DNA of 64,000 nucleotides from Bedellia somnulentella (lineage: Eukaryota > Arthropoda > Insecta > Lepidoptera > Bedelliidae), in contig OY755178.1 in NCBI GenBank assembly GCA_963576735.1, positions 15,066,001-15,130,000 of the forward strand, given 5' to 3'. Shown here piece after piece: positions 24,601-32,239 of this stretch (its first letter is position 1; each line of letters opens with the position of its first letter). The notes under the pieces were generated by a model. It saw only the letters and a list, made by a program, of their open reading frames with translations. It searched no databases and was not told the DNA's origin. The translations under genes and the position numbers were made by a program.

Positions 24601-27104
24601 GATATTTACAATAATTTAGTGTCTGTAGGTTAGTCTTTCAGATTTTCTGTGCTGCATAGCTAGTATAATTAGTATACCTTTAAACTAGATATCGCATGAT
24701 ATAATACAGCTATCTATACTCGTCTCGAGCCTATCCTAAATACGATAATTTGGCATAAGGTCACGACTAGGAAGACTAGTATTATTTACATCTTAATATA
24801 AAATACTCTCTTATGTAATGTTCGTAAGTTGATATAACATGTATTTTCAAAACTTTACGGTAGGCATAAAGCTATATTGATCTTCAACGCAACAATATTT
24901 ATATTGGACACAAATTTTATCGATACTCATATGTATATTAAGTTTTACGATGCTCCTACGCTTTTTTAAGTCAAATATTAAGATAGTCTTATTTTAAATT
25001 AAGTTTATTTGTTCAAAACGAAACATCAATATTCTTAAATTCTTCTGCAAATATAAATTTCTTTCTGATGTTTTAGAACAATAAAATGTGTTAAATCTTT
25101 GAACTCTTGTTATTAACTTTCTTTGTTTTCCATGAGACACAAAACGGTGTTTAAAAACGCAAATCACCTACCCGTATGCATGTCAACGTTTCTATAAAGC
25201 AGTCCAAACAAGCAAACCAACTATCCAAATATTATGGTGCGTGCCCATCACTCTGAAAGGTCGTTAATAGCATCATTCTATTCACGTCATGATGCCATTA
25301 AAACCCCGGTCACAAAGCGTGCTCAGGTGGGAGCGACCTGACCTAAAACCGTTGCATGTCTCAACTTTCCTTTTCGATAAACAATCGCTATCTCTTTCCA
25401 CCTCCAAAGCCACTTTTGCTCTCTCTTTCAGACGCAAGTAATTCTTTTGAATAGTGGGATGGCGTTTTTGTTTATCTTGATCGTGGACATCTACATCGGT
25501 TTGCTTCTAGGAATATCTTTTATTATGGTTGGTTAGCCAAACGGATCGTCAGAAGACTACGATGTATAAACAGTTGGAGATAAATAGGTATTCGTTGGTT
25601 GTCGAAACAATTGTCTTGAAATAGCTAGGTTTGTTTTTATCTAAGAAATTGGGTCATATTGTATTGTACTGGTATTGCTTGATTTTATTCTATCCCACTC
25701 GGATACGCTTAAATTTTACTTTATAGGCCAAACCTAAAAAAATGTTTCTTTGTTATTTTAGGATAGAATGTAAAAAAAATTATGAAAGTTTATCATATGA
25801 TTAATCATAAATCACCACAATTTTATTCTACCTTGGCGTTTCCTGGACACAATGGACATCGAACCACACCCTAACTATTTGCCATCTCTAACCTTTCGCT
25901 ATGTAGGAACAAACAATCAAACTCGTTTTAATTTGATACACCTAATTAAACCTTTTGTAATCATTAAAACATATCAATAAATCACAGAATTCTTCTACAA
26001 GTAATATAAAGTTTATCACAGGATATTAAATAAGCAAAACAATCGATATATTCCTTATTGTACATAAGTTATACAATTTTACAGACATTATGATCTTGAC
26101 TAGAAGTGCATCTGGAGGTCTCATCACTTAGAGTGATCTCTTCCCGACAACCTTCGGTTGGTAAGCTCAGAAATTCAGCAGTCTCGATAGTTTGCATGAC
26201 ATAATTTACGAGACTTAGAGAAATGTATGTAATGATTAGACTATGCTACTATAAACTAAAGTAAAACTTAAATTACTTTTAAGTTAACAATTATATAAAT
26301 TCTTTTGAATAAATGCATTCTCTTTTAATTAACCTACTTAGACTTGCACAAATTTATCTATATACTAAATATGAATAGATAATTATAGAGTAGATGGTGA
26401 TGGTAAAATGAAAATTCTTTCGTTTCCTTCCGCATCGTCATTCAATGAAGAAAACGCCATTTAAAATTGACGCTCACGTCATGGGGTGAAGTAATATTTT
26501 TCAAAGCCAACACCAACATGAACTTTGTGTTACAACAACTTTTGCTACAAACTAATACATCTATTACAATTAATGCTATCATTGGTAAAAATGTATTAAA
26601 TAATATTCCTCATTCAACTTTCCAAAAGTATCTGAGGAATTTCTAATTCCTTATCTCTGGCTACTAGTGATTTATAGCCGTGAGCATATGTACGTATATT
26701 AAATAATTTAACTTAACATCTCTTACTATCCTAACATGAATATTTTTAAACCACTGCGTATACTTTTGCTTGGTAAAATAATGTTCTTATAGGTGCTACA
26801 AAATAAATAAGTGGGCATAACCATAATTACAAAACAATGTACCTATAACATGTAGAACAAGAACTAAAGACCAAAACATATTTTCCTCATAATATGGATT
26901 ATCCAGGAAATAGTTTCTTTAATGTATGAGATCGGTCATAGTTAACTACTAAAGTTACGCACAAAATAAAATGACATCATCCGAATATAAATAAATATAG
27001 CGTAACAATAAGGGGCGGATATCCTAGTTTTAAAAGCATAGTTACCAAAATAAAAAACTTACAAATTCCAAAAACTTCAGGATAGTTAATCTGCTGACAG
27101 CCAT
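551..27104 (-). CDS. Gene 1: small four-pass membrane protein, 4 coding exons (126 aa)
   Basis: Coding exons on the minus strand are 27063-27104, 16245-16365, 12801-12900 and 551-668. All junctions obey GT-AG (phases 0, 1, 2), and 381 nt give 126 residues plus TAA. The protein starts MAVSRLTILKFLEF and ends LTQRGG. Hydrophobic segments lie at about 8-25, 34-57, 66-86 and 103-121, with a charged loop of K and D residues at 89-101 before the last helix. There is no cleavable signal beyond the first helix. Length and layout resemble insect MARVEL-like tetraspan proteins, many of which sit in junctions or vesicle membranes; the exact family is not certain and no function should be assumed. Introns of about 10.7, 3.3 and 12.1 kb are packed with transposons. 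An ATTAAA-type poly(A) signal (minus strand, 476-481) follows the stop by about 70 nt. Confidence 0.85.
862..1110. repeat. Two abutting SINE-C fragments in opposite orientation
   Basis: 862-1041 matches SINE-C on the minus strand (CTCAGGCACATTTGGAAG through AAGCCGGCACTTTACGGC). 1045-1110 is the 3' end of the same family on the plus strand, ending GGCCGTGAGAATATGTATG. The head-to-head arrangement implies a rearrangement or two insertions. Stop-rich, no coding use. Confidence 0.7.
1124..1261. mobile_element. 138-bp fold-back MITE
   Basis: Nearly the whole element is an inverted repeat: CGCCCGATTTCTGAATTGAG at the left end returns as its reverse complement at the right end with few mismatches, continuing inward for about 55 bp. 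It is flanked by ATA on both sides (1121-1123, 1262-1264), a 3-bp target duplication of the Harbinger type. Confidence 0.75.
1265..1888. other. Intron 3 of gene 1, no gene seen
   Basis: AT-rich sequence with no ORF, RNA gene or recognised repeat apart from short ATAC runs near 1510. Confidence 0.5.
1892..3113. mobile_element. TTA-flanked TIR element filled with a minisatellite
   Basis: The left end AGAGCTTATTCCATT (1892) and right end AATGGAATAAGCTCT (to 3113) are inverted and bounded by TTA at 1889-1891 and 3114-3116. The internal GAATTCAGACGTC and GTGGAATAAC motifs recur in the 173-bp relative at 39695-39867. About half of its length is the tandem array at 2160-2735. Non-coding; TSD and TIR suggest a PIF/Harbinger-like MITE family. 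Confidence 0.65.
2160..2735 (-). repeat. Minisatellite of RTE-tail units, about 9 copies of roughly 60 bp
   Basis: Each unit holds TATACTCACGCC followed by ATTACTTCCCATTGGGG and a TAGGCAGATACG stretch. This is the minus-strand form of the 3' end of the RTE-like LINE seen at 45691-46160. The last unit continues into CGATCGCCACTTCGTACGAC, the LINE sequence just 5' of that tail, so the array grew from a single LINE 3' end. Apparent ORFs across it have no coding value. Confidence 0.7.
3790..5160 (+). pseudogene. PIF/Harbinger transposase pseudogene (HARBI1-like)
   Basis: Pieces of a Harbinger DDE transposase occur in order but in different frames with stops: an N-terminal stretch from ATG with ALEMAQRRRQLHIEAN near 3800, a helix-turn-helix-like LSQSSVSNIV near 4160, the catalytic-region MACVDGTHAPLIQ near 4410, and GDSGYPLRPWLMTP near 4880. 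The last two are hallmark blocks of HARBI1-type nucleases. Frameshifts and internal stops make it inactive. Possible old introns remain between blocks. Confidence 0.7.
5892..6260 (+). repeat. SINE-A, full-length tRNA-derived copy
   Basis: The head carries pol III boxes: A-box-like TGATAGCCCAGTGGG and B box GTTCAAATCC. The body holds TCACGTGA palindromes and the 3' end has the hairpin CCCCTTCGGGG followed by ATATTCGGCGTGAAC and a TTATG-type tail. It lies inside the decayed Harbinger element. This is the best copy in the window and serves as the reference for the others. Confidence 0.8.
6640..7430 (+). pseudogene. Jockey-type LINE fragment (end of reverse transcriptase ORF)
   Basis: A stretch reading YGILLWGRA, then LQKRAIRAIYNL and LPCQYIYENIMYVRK is typical of the region after the reverse transcriptase domain in Jockey-like non-LTR elements. 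A stop at about 6956 splits it from the continuing KNCDRHTRSLRDNN segment (to 7256). It ends in an AT-rich 3' UTR near 7430. It is 5'-truncated and dead. Confidence 0.7.
7626..7748 (-). pseudogene. Fragment of a Myb/SANT- or zeste-like transposon protein
   Basis: The minus strand reads WTADRESNAQLETLLKFLRE and then HPLQCNA before a stop. This resembles the start of the zeste-like/Myb-like DNA-binding protein that Harbinger elements encode beside the transposase, usually divergently oriented, as here. It is only about 40 residues long. The assignment rests on motif resemblance and context. Confidence 0.4.
8984..9898 (+). pseudogene. Second PIF/Harbinger transposase remnant, internally deleted
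   Basis: A start-like MAVPYYNFLLARRAIQAL at 8984 shifts frame into RSIRDASNPFSLPDNE, which matches the usual N-terminal block of Harbinger nucleases. After deletion and an AT-rich stretch, a splice acceptor at about 9768 leads to a C-terminal-like segment ending RRLIIDSHFNN and a stop at 9898. The middle with the catalytic residues is missing. Assignment of the C-terminal part is less sure than the N-terminal one. Confidence 0.45.
9873..10140 (+). repeat. Imperfect tandem duplication
   Basis: The segment running from GATTCTCATTTTAATAATTA to TTAAGTTACGCAGGCGCAG (9873-9985) recurs as GATTCACATTTAATCATTAA to TTAAACTATGCAGGCACAG (10047-10125). It covers the end of the second Harbinger remnant. 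Confidence 0.55.
10725..10870 (-). repeat. RTE-like LINE 3' end
   Basis: Carries TATACTCACGCCATTAG, the CCCATTGGGG hairpin, GCCACTTCGCACGATCCTGA and GTTTACATCCATCAATC, the minus-strand version of the LINE 3' end at 46000-46140. Confidence 0.75.
11505..11657 (-). CDS. Possible terminal exon inside intron 3 of gene 1
   Basis: A polypyrimidine tract and TTTACAG acceptor precede a GC-richer block that reads open for 50 codons (from TSVFETQNTIPDL to NTANRY) to a TGA, with AATAAA on the same strand (11486-11491) 14 nt after the stop. It lies between exons 3 and 4 of gene 1. If spliced to exon 3 (phase 2) the frame differs and stops after 13 codons. It could be an alternative gene 1 end or the last exon of an unseen gene. 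Confidence 0.35.
   Translation of the reverse strand, partial: TSVFETQNTIPDLATVWLHPSNAQVDRPCGVVDPRNLRPIRRSKNTANRY
12300..12440 (-). repeat. Diverged tRNA-like SINE fragment
   Basis: On the minus strand, a D-arm-like CTCTATTGGTAAG is followed by a B-box-like GGTCTAAATCC. No cloverleaf closes. Probably a degraded tRNA-derived SINE head. Confidence 0.35.
12801..12900 (-). CDS. Gene 1, coding exon 3
   Basis: Acceptor TATTTCAG and donor GTATTC bound a 100-nt exon, phase 1 in and phase 2 out. It codes for residues 55-87, with the loop around MQTPSHKRIDIF and helix 3. Confidence 0.85.
13020..13122 (+). repeat. SINE-C 3' fragment
   Basis: Contains AATGTGGCTGAGGAGTTTC, GGCTACCCC and GGCCGTGAGAATATGTATG; the 5' half is missing. 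Confidence 0.65.
13625..13860 (-). repeat. SINE-C copy
   Basis: Runs from ATATACTCACAGCTATAAAT through AGAAATTCCTCAGCC and GGTGATGGGTGTC to the GTAGCGATATTCT end. A 65-codon open frame across it is accidental. Confidence 0.75.
14137..14397 (-). repeat. SINE-C copy, near full length
   Basis: Begins with a tandem ACATACATAC tail, then CTCACGGCTATAAATCCC, and ends with AAGCCGACACTACACAGC. Both ends of the consensus are present. Confidence 0.8.
14719..15345 (+). repeat. Common lepidopteran interspersed repeat (GGTTCCGTAC type)
   Basis: Starts AACCGGCCAAGTGCGAGTCG, has AAGGGTTCCGTAC near the left and TTTGGCTACGGAACCCTAAAA at the right end, plus the GACGGACGGACGGACAGACA microsatellite. This arrangement is widespread in moth and butterfly genomes. 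No ORF. Confidence 0.7.
15350..15564 (+). mobile_element. Helitron 3' end fragment
   Basis: Ends with GTCCACGCGGACGTAGTCGC followed by GGGCAAAAAGCTA. This is the hairpin plus CTA(G) terminus shared with the elements ending at 31487 and 49778. The upstream part does not match those copies closely. Confidence 0.65.
15725..15810 (+). repeat. RTE-like LINE 3' end
   Basis: GGCGATCGATAGTCTCTGCC, CCCCAATGGG hairpin, AACTAACGGCGTGAGAATATG and a (TATG)n tail. Confidence 0.75.
15940..16257. repeat. Tandem duplication that copied the end of gene 1 exon 2 and its donor
   Basis: 15940-16068 and 16088-16257 share CCGCATTACC, TTAGTTGTTAG, GTGTAAACAAT, TTCATGCAATATGGTCAAAT and AATACCTGCAACGGCTCC. The last block is the minus-strand exon 2 end plus donor. 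The extra copy lacks the rest of the exon. Confidence 0.75.
16245..16365 (-). CDS. Gene 1, coding exon 2
   Basis: Begins after a TTTCCAG acceptor and ends at a GTATTT donor, phase 0 in and phase 1 out. It codes for residues 15-54, including the end of helix 1 and all of helix 2. The codons are GC-rich compared with the flanking intron. The last 13 nt and the donor have been copied into the intron at about 16050-16068. Confidence 0.85.
16441..16545 (-). repeat. SINE-C fragment
   Basis: TACTCACGGCTATAAATCCC, AAAAAGGGGTAACCAGAGC and CTCCTCAGCCATATTTGG mark the 3' half of the family. Confidence 0.65.
16545..16685. repeat. Short tandem duplication of about 70 bp
   Basis: AAGCGGCAG(C/A)AGAATACAAT and TATAAGGCCAA occur twice in order, at about 16551 and 16622. 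Confidence 0.6.
16690..18780. other. Intron 1 of gene 1, no gene supported
   Basis: Mostly AT-rich unique-looking DNA. A GC-richer patch at 17700-17850 gives overlapping open frames on the plus strand, but none has a recognisable domain or splice signals. Confidence 0.5.
18943..19022 (+). CDS. First exon of a THAP-domain protein (orphan)
   Basis: An ATG after AATAAAA opens 26 codons reading MVKCAVKTCKSDTRKHTKQK followed by SNVTFH, then a perfect GTAAGTAAG donor in phase 2. The Cys4-Cys9 spacing and the VTFH start of the next block match the N-terminus of the THAP zinc finger, a C2CH DNA-binding domain in host factors and P-element transposases; THAP first exons are commonly cut just after this FH. 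No continuing exon was found before the hAT insertion at 19536 or after 23236. It lies antisense in intron 1 of gene 1. It may be a gene with distant exons, a remnant, or part of a P-like transposon. Confidence 0.55.
19946..20191 (-). repeat. SINE-C copy nested in the hAT element
   Basis: ACATACATATACTCACGGCT at the left and AAGCCAGCACTACACGGC at the right bound a nearly complete copy in the untranslated 3' part of the hAT element, so it arrived after that element or travels with it. Confidence 0.75.
20462..22321 (-). CDS. hAT transposase, BED zinc finger (ZBED-like), 619 aa
   Basis: A single uninterrupted frame from ATG to stop codes for a cut-and-paste transposase. The N-terminal BED finger (about 10-50) has Cys24, Cys27, His44 and His49 after WFHF. 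The RNase H-like catalytic core keeps the acidic residues at Asp191 (TTDGWTS), Asp257 (SDNAAN) and Glu587 (PCERVFS), with CFAHTLNLIV and TRWNS blocks between. The C-terminal dimerisation region (about 545-615) includes WWHSRKDIYPHLYDYM and ends with the usual LLSHEKVTQLLFL. Length is normal for autonomous members. All visible key residues are present, so it may be active. It could also be annotated as a zinc finger BED domain-containing protein, but its position between the transposon's terminal repeats makes the transposase call secure. Confidence 0.92.
   Translation of the reverse strand: MAPVRGKRSILWFHFTEEENKAKCKYCSVYVSTKSGSLGNLSRHMKLKHPCISLSGGMQRSIVALDLPSTSSGRSDLVETASATLEPEPSNVGSNSEQPITNFFKKPPSQRKVDLIDRQVVKMVVKGHHALRIVEELELKVLIEMVSQCPGYRLPSRKTLSTILIPKIYVEIFERVRLELKAAKAVCLTTDGWTSSTNKGYIAVTAHFIDQDTKMRAVLLGCINFAERHTSENLAEFLRTIINDWELTNKVTCIVSDNAANILSAIRSGDWRSVACFAHTLNLIVQRALQESKVVIEKVKMIVEYFKRSTIGLTKLESVQKQMGLPILKLKQECPTRWNSCYNMLDRILKIKEAVISAMALLRCKSNMTLEPREWEILEILIPILKPFYEITVEISAEKNVTLSKVLIFSQLLTKHVSKCLNTNHSHPEVLAVVQIMSDQIGKRLKDYERHNLYAESAILDPRFKKRAFNSEDAFSSACDYLKRRVGEVRLQNYHENLIEEPEPELTKQKEKSSLWDDYDRDSTRIKRPLSNVAAGIIEFQKYIRDDNIDRQADPLQWWHSRKDIYPHLYDYMLKRLCIQATSVPCERVFSNAGLILNQRRTLLSHEKVTQLLFLHGNM
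23936..24082 (-). repeat. tRNA-like retroposon, related to the one at 54130
   Basis: The minus strand has the A box TAGCTCAGTTGG, then GAGCGACCGGGGCGTAGACG and the B box GGGTTCAAGTCC, followed by CTGGTGTAAATTTTTTT. An AATCAAGG motif occurs on one side and its inverse CCTTGATT on the other. The acceptor stem does not pair well, so it is not called as a tRNA gene. Confidence 0.5.
24331..24570 (+). repeat. SINE-C copy, full length
   Basis: Starts TGTAGTGTCGGCTTAGAATA, passes GGCGATGCGGTTAGAGACC, and ends TTATAGCCGTGAGTATATGT with a short ATGT tail. Confidence 0.8.
24571..27056. other. Intron 1 of gene 1, mostly unique AT-rich DNA
   Basis: Apart from a SINE-C fragment at 26605-26695 (CTCATTCAACTTTCCAAAAG to AGCCGTGAGCATATG), no gene or repeat is evident. 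A more base-balanced stretch at 25240-25480 might be regulatory but carries no recognisable signal. Confidence 0.5.
27063..27104 (-). CDS. Gene 1, coding exon 1
   Basis: Codes for the first 14 residues, MAVSRLTILKFLEF, and ends at a strong GTAAGT donor in phase 0. The ATG has CACA immediately 5', a good insect start context. The sequence upstream is GC- and G-rich, as expected for a promoter-proximal region. Confidence 0.8.
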
Positions 27105-27330
27105 TGTGAAGTCACTTGATATTTTGATTTGAAGTCGAAATTAAGTTATCACTTCTAACAGAACGTGCACAGCGGAGCGATGAATGAATTCAACTGGACT
27201 CAACTGAGAGAGCGAGTAAGTTGCGGAGTTTGTTTGATGCGTAAATCGTATAAGGCGCCAAGGGGGCGGGGGTGGGGGCGGTAATAAGGGGGCGTCGGGC
27301 TCCAACGTGACGCCGAGACAAGGGAATAGG
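27105..27330 (-). promoter_or_regulatory. Probable 5' UTR and promoter region of gene 1
   Basis: Just upstream of the gene 1 start, base composition changes to a GC-rich block at 27250-27330 with GC-box-like runs of G on the plus strand, in an otherwise AT-rich neighbourhood. Initiator-like CAGT lies on the minus strand near 27205. No clear TATA box is seen. The promoter call is inferred from position and composition. Confidence 0.45.
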
Positions 27331-28122
27331 GGAGTATAGGATCTGGTTTCCTTAACTATTACAGGATGTGATGGTGCAAGTTTTGTCGGACACCGTTGTA
27401 TTAATACCTTTTTTTGGAACGACTTTCTTCTAAATATAAATTAGAGTAAGGTTATCGAACTGATTAAATGTTTTTAATGTTTCTCTTACATTGGGATCGT
27501 GAAAGCTGTGCATTTTGCAGCCTACTCGATTTCACATTTTTTTGGTGTTAACTGATGATTGGGGTAGCATATATATAGTATAGTACACATATTTATTAGA
27601 ACCTATTCCTATATAAATAATTGTTGAAAAATAAAATTTCCATTTCGTGAAACATAGGTCCGATTTACATTCACATATTTGACGTAATTTGTCATTACAT
27701 GGTTTATTACATTGTAATTGGATCACTAAAGCTTAATATTGAAAAAAATAATACAAATAATAACTATTGTTGAAACTCCAGGAGCATGTAAGGCAGGCAA
27801 AGATACGGAATCTCCTTGATTCTTTTCTAGGAAATCGGGGAGTGAAGATAAAGAGATAGTATTCTGAAAATTTTATGAGTACTTATATTATTTTCCAAAC
27901 ATATACAGCTATTAATCCCGATAAAGAGTAATCAGTCCTTGGGCCGTAGGAAAAATATTTTGAAATATAGGATGGATGGAGATAGATTTTTAGCCACATT
28001 GCCTCGAAGGACAATTGTGATAATCTGATTGTGATTAAGTAGTAAACTTCCCATTCTAAAGTTTGATTATTTCATAGCTGGGCAACAAGTGATTATTATT
28101 CATTTACACACGTATTTATTTA

Positions 28123-28475
28123 CAACAACCGTGATAGCCCAGTGGGTAGAACACTGGGTCGGGCCTACACCAATTTGTCTTTTCTAAAGACATATGTGTG
28201 GTTAATTTATCATGGTTGTTAACGGTGAGGGAAAACATCGTGAGGAAACCCACATGGCTGAGTTGTACTTAGTCATGTGACAGTGTATTCGTACAATGTT
28301 CAATGTACAATGTACAATTCGTCGTCCTATCACGTGAGTACACTGTCCATGCATAACGTGGGTACTCTGAACACCAGGTGACAAAGTCACGTGATGTTCA
28401 GAAGTATTAGTACCTCTGCCAACCCCTTCGGGGATATTCGGCGTGAACGTTTATGTTATATGTTATATTATGTAT
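28123..28475 (+). repeat. SINE-A copy with a head deletion
   Basis: Starts AACCGTGATAGCCCAGTGGG but lacks the B-box part, then matches the body and the CCCCTTCGGGG hairpin, GGCGTGAACG and the TTATG tail. A short repeat of ATGTACAA interrupts the middle. Confidence 0.75.
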
Positions 28476-28734
28476 TTATTTAGTTTCATATTAAAATTTA
28501 TTTAAAATCCAACATCTCCAAAATTTGGTTCCATTAAAAGATATACAGAACACTAGTTGTTAACTGAGATCGTGTGTAATGTAATACATTGATGATGGAA
28601 TCAGGATGTATTCCTTCATATTCAAAGTTCTTGGCATCCCTACTTCTGGATATCTGTGAGCTCTGTATTAGGTATGAGTAAATACCTCTGTAACTTAGTG
28701 TCACCTTCCAAGTGTTATTAATACTAATATGGAC

Positions 28735-28885
28735 ATTTCTACCCGAAGAATAAAAGAGCATGAATGAAAAGATTGATAAATGCAAAAAAAACTAGAGAGG
28801 TTTACTAGGATCGTACAAGGTGGCGATAGATAGTCTCTGCCTACCCCAATGGGAAATAAGGGCGTGAGTATGTGTGTGTAATCCA
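28735..28885 (+). repeat. RTE-like LINE 3' end
   Basis: AAGAATAAAAGAGCATGAAT, AGGATCGTACAAGGTGGCGA, CCCCAATGGG and GGGCGTGAGTATG agree with the LINE at 45691-46160. Confidence 0.75.
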
Positions 28886-29049
28886 TCGCCGGTTTTTCAT
28901 CAGTATTTTCTTGTACTATCAAGGTGATGTCTAGTTATATTAGATTTTTTGACAGTCATATTTATATCTTAAGGATTGCTATTTATGATGATGTCATAAA
29001 TAATATAATAAAAAATAGAAAAAAAAACTAAGTAACTAACTATATGTAT

Positions 29050-29307
29050 GTACATACATACATACATACTTATACACACGGCTTTAAATCCCTATAAGGG
29101 GTAGCCAGAGCTAAGGAATTTGAAATTCCTCAGCCACTTTTGGGAGTTGCTTGGGGAAAATATGGTAAAATAAAGGTTTTTGGTGATGGGTCTCCAACTG
29201 CATCGCCCAAAAATCCCTTAAAAGCCTCAATACCGTTAGTCGCCTCTTACGTACACCCACTGGAAGGAATGGTATAGTGCTATTCTAAGCCGACACTACA
29301 CAGCTAC
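29050..29307 (-). repeat. SINE-C copy, near full length
   Basis: Tandem ACATACATAC tail, TATACACACGGCTTTAAATC, and AAGCCGACACTACACAGC at the far end. Confidence 0.75.
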
Positions 29308-29871
29308 AGCAATATGTATGTATTTTTAGGTATCAAGTTCGTAGGTTAGCCAATGTATGTGGAGCTATTTCACAACTGAGATTTCATATTTTTAAATAGT
29401 TTTTTATCTACTAATTATGAAGTGTAATGTACAGATTTATTATTGTTCATAACATATATTTTTTACAATATTTGACTACAATTTCAGTATTAAATAAGTT
29501 AGATGAAGCTCAAAATAATAATTATATCACTATTTATTAATTTTTACACAAAATTTCATTTTGCCTAATGTTACCCTAGTGATCAGCATGATACAATTAT
29601 TCTAATAAAATCACTTTGATCTGAAATTAAAATAAAACTTTTCAATATGTTGAACCCAAACCATTAGGCTGAAAAGTTATATTTTGAGTGCGTGTCTGTT
29701 TTGACTATGCTAAATGTGTAACAGTAAAAATATATCAAGTGTTTTATTTTTACTCATCCTGCTAGAGTGGGTGGCCCATTACCCTTTCGTTTCCAAGGAA
29801 TATAATTAACTTAATTACTTAAAGAGTTTTTTTTATTTATAATTGAATCTGTGTATATTTGTAATCTGTAA

Positions 29872-31487
29872 TCCATACTTCCATACTAATATAATAAATT
29901 GGAAAGTGAGTTTGTTTGTTTGTTTATTTGTGCCGCTTTCACGCCGTAACTACTGAACCGATTGCTTTGAAATTTTGCAGACGTATAGTTAGAAGTCCAA
30001 ATTAAATAATAGGGTACTTTTGATCCTGAAAAAAAATGATATTCCCGAGGGAAAACTAAAATATTGTTTAAATATTGCTGGATGGATTGGAGATGGCGCT
30101 GTGTGTCGTTTAAAACAAGGTCATATATTACAAACGAATATAAACATGTAAATTTAGAATTTGAAAATGAGGAATTCCCGAGGGATGACGTTCAATCTGT
30201 TTTATCGTCAAAACTGTTTTTTACATCTACGACTTATCCTGAAATAACTATAAATAAACGAATTATTAATTGGTATAAGTATTGACGTAGTTCTTGAGGT
30301 ATGCAATAGATGGCGCTGGGTGTTTTTTTAAACCGTCGTGGTATCGGTTTTTTTTAAGATACGTTAGAAGTGGAATGACATCTTGCGCTTTAACCTGTAG
30401 CTCATACTATTTTTCGTTTTTATTTACTTACCGTTTTACATTGAATTGTGGATTTTGACGCTCGACATCGGTAGGGTATAAAAATTCGGGTTTATACAGC
30501 GGGAGCGGGAGTAAATTTAATTGTTTGTCAATAGTAAGACTATTAGAAAATAAAGGGTATTCAAAATTTGCCATTTAAGTTAGCGTCTCTGTGGCGTAGC
30601 GATAAATCTAACCTCTATGAACATCCGAGAGACCCGGGATCAAAACTCAAGGGACACAAGCTTTTTGTAAAAATAATGTTGTTGTGTTAGCTTAGAATAA
30701 TAGCAAGAACTATCGCAACATGTATAAATCATTCATCTCGGACAATCCCCATATTCCCGAGCAATCTCTGCTACGAACTTACCCACCATCACCAACGGTC
30801 AGTGTAGGGGGCAGCACCCACCGGGCTTCCGCCCCGCAGTGCCAAACTACTATCCGTACTTAGTATTTTCTAAGACTTTCGCACAAAAACATTATAAAAC
30901 TAAACCCATGTTATAACACGTGATTAAAGATCCGAAAATCAATAGTTACTATCCGTACTAATACGAACATAATATAATAACTCGAACATAGAAACTTGGT
31001 ACAAAATGGTTTGTTTCATGATTCTTATCATATATTTTATGGAACTAATGGGTTGAAATAGCAAATGAAAGTTAGTATAGAGATTTTTGATATTTCTGTA
31101 TTTAGAAACTTGAAACTTGGTGCGATTGACTGTTATAACCACTACAAAAAGGAATTTATGAAATTCAACCATCAATTTTATTTATGAGTATATATATCGT
31201 GTGTAGTGTAGTATAGTGTAGCCATAGCTTCGGAGATAGTAATTCTTTATCCACTTTTAGAAGTTGAAAGGGGAAAAGGTAGTCAAATAAAGGATTTTAG
31301 TGATGGGTCTCCAACTGCATCGCCCAACAATCACTTAAAAAGCCTCAATGTTCTTTATATCTTTTGCATCGCCCACGGGAATATAAATATAAAAAACAAG
31401 AAGTTGAGATAGTGTTTTGGTATTTTGGATGTAAACTGGATGCAAAAATTGTAGTCCACGCGGACGTAGTCGCGGGCAAAAAGCTAG
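29872..31487 (+). mobile_element. Non-autonomous Helitron with captured fragments
   Basis: The 5' end fits TC preceded by A (29871), followed by ATACTAATATAATAAATTGG and the CACGCCGTAACTACTGAACC motif usual near Helitron 5' ends. The 3' end is the GTCCACGCGGACGTAGTCGC hairpin, GGGCAAAAAGCTAG, then T. No target duplication, as expected for insertion between A and T. Inside are a tRNA-like stretch (30595-30655), a Penelope 3' scrap (about 30900-30945) and a SINE-C scrap (31190-31365). The same core occurs at 47749-49778. No Rep/helicase gene. Confidence 0.7.
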
Positions 31488-31889
31488 TATTAAATAAAAA
31501 ATAGTTTTATAACAAAACCTTAACTTCAATGTAACTAAATATACCGCCGCCGTCGGTTCGCTAGGTTTTTTGTTAAGAGAAGAAGACTACAAGAAACTCT
31601 TTACTTTTTTTTTCTGTGTGAACAACTTCTAGACGAAATAATCAATGCTAATTTTACGTAACAAAACAAGTTGCCCTAAACAAAAATTCAAACACATAAT
31701 TTGGGTTTCACAATCCTAATTTGACAATTATTCCAGGGAATGACTATGGAAGACCGATGTCTTAGAGGACAGTGTCATGTTTTGCATTGGGTTTTTAAAG
31801 TGTAGAAAATCTTGAACATTGTAATAAGATTTTCTAGCAAGCATCGCTTAAATTATTTTTTTAAATAAATTTACTAGCTATTCCTAAAT

Positions 31890-32122
31890 TACATACATAC
31901 TTATACTCACGGCTATAAATACCTAGAAGGGGTAGCGAGAGCTTCAGAATAAGAAATACTTCAGCCACTTTTGAAGATGAGTGGGGAAAAGATTGTAAAA
32001 ACAGAGAAGTTTAGTAACGTCACATGAAAAGCCCCAATACCCTTAGCCGCCTCTTACGAACACCCACGGCAAGAAATGGGGTAGAGGTAGAGCTATTCTA
32101 AGCCATCACTACACAGCAAGAC
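31890..32122 (-). repeat. SINE-C copy
   Basis: TTATACTCACGGCTATAAAT to AAGCCATCACTACACAGC, with small internal deletions. Confidence 0.7.
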
Positions 32123-32239
32123 TTAAGTTTACAAAAATGATTAAAGCGTACAAAATTATGTTCGAAGTATTTTCTGTATCCTTGAAATCTTATATAAAAC
32201 CTTTATAATCTATTAAATTACTTGTCCTGCAAAGAAGCA

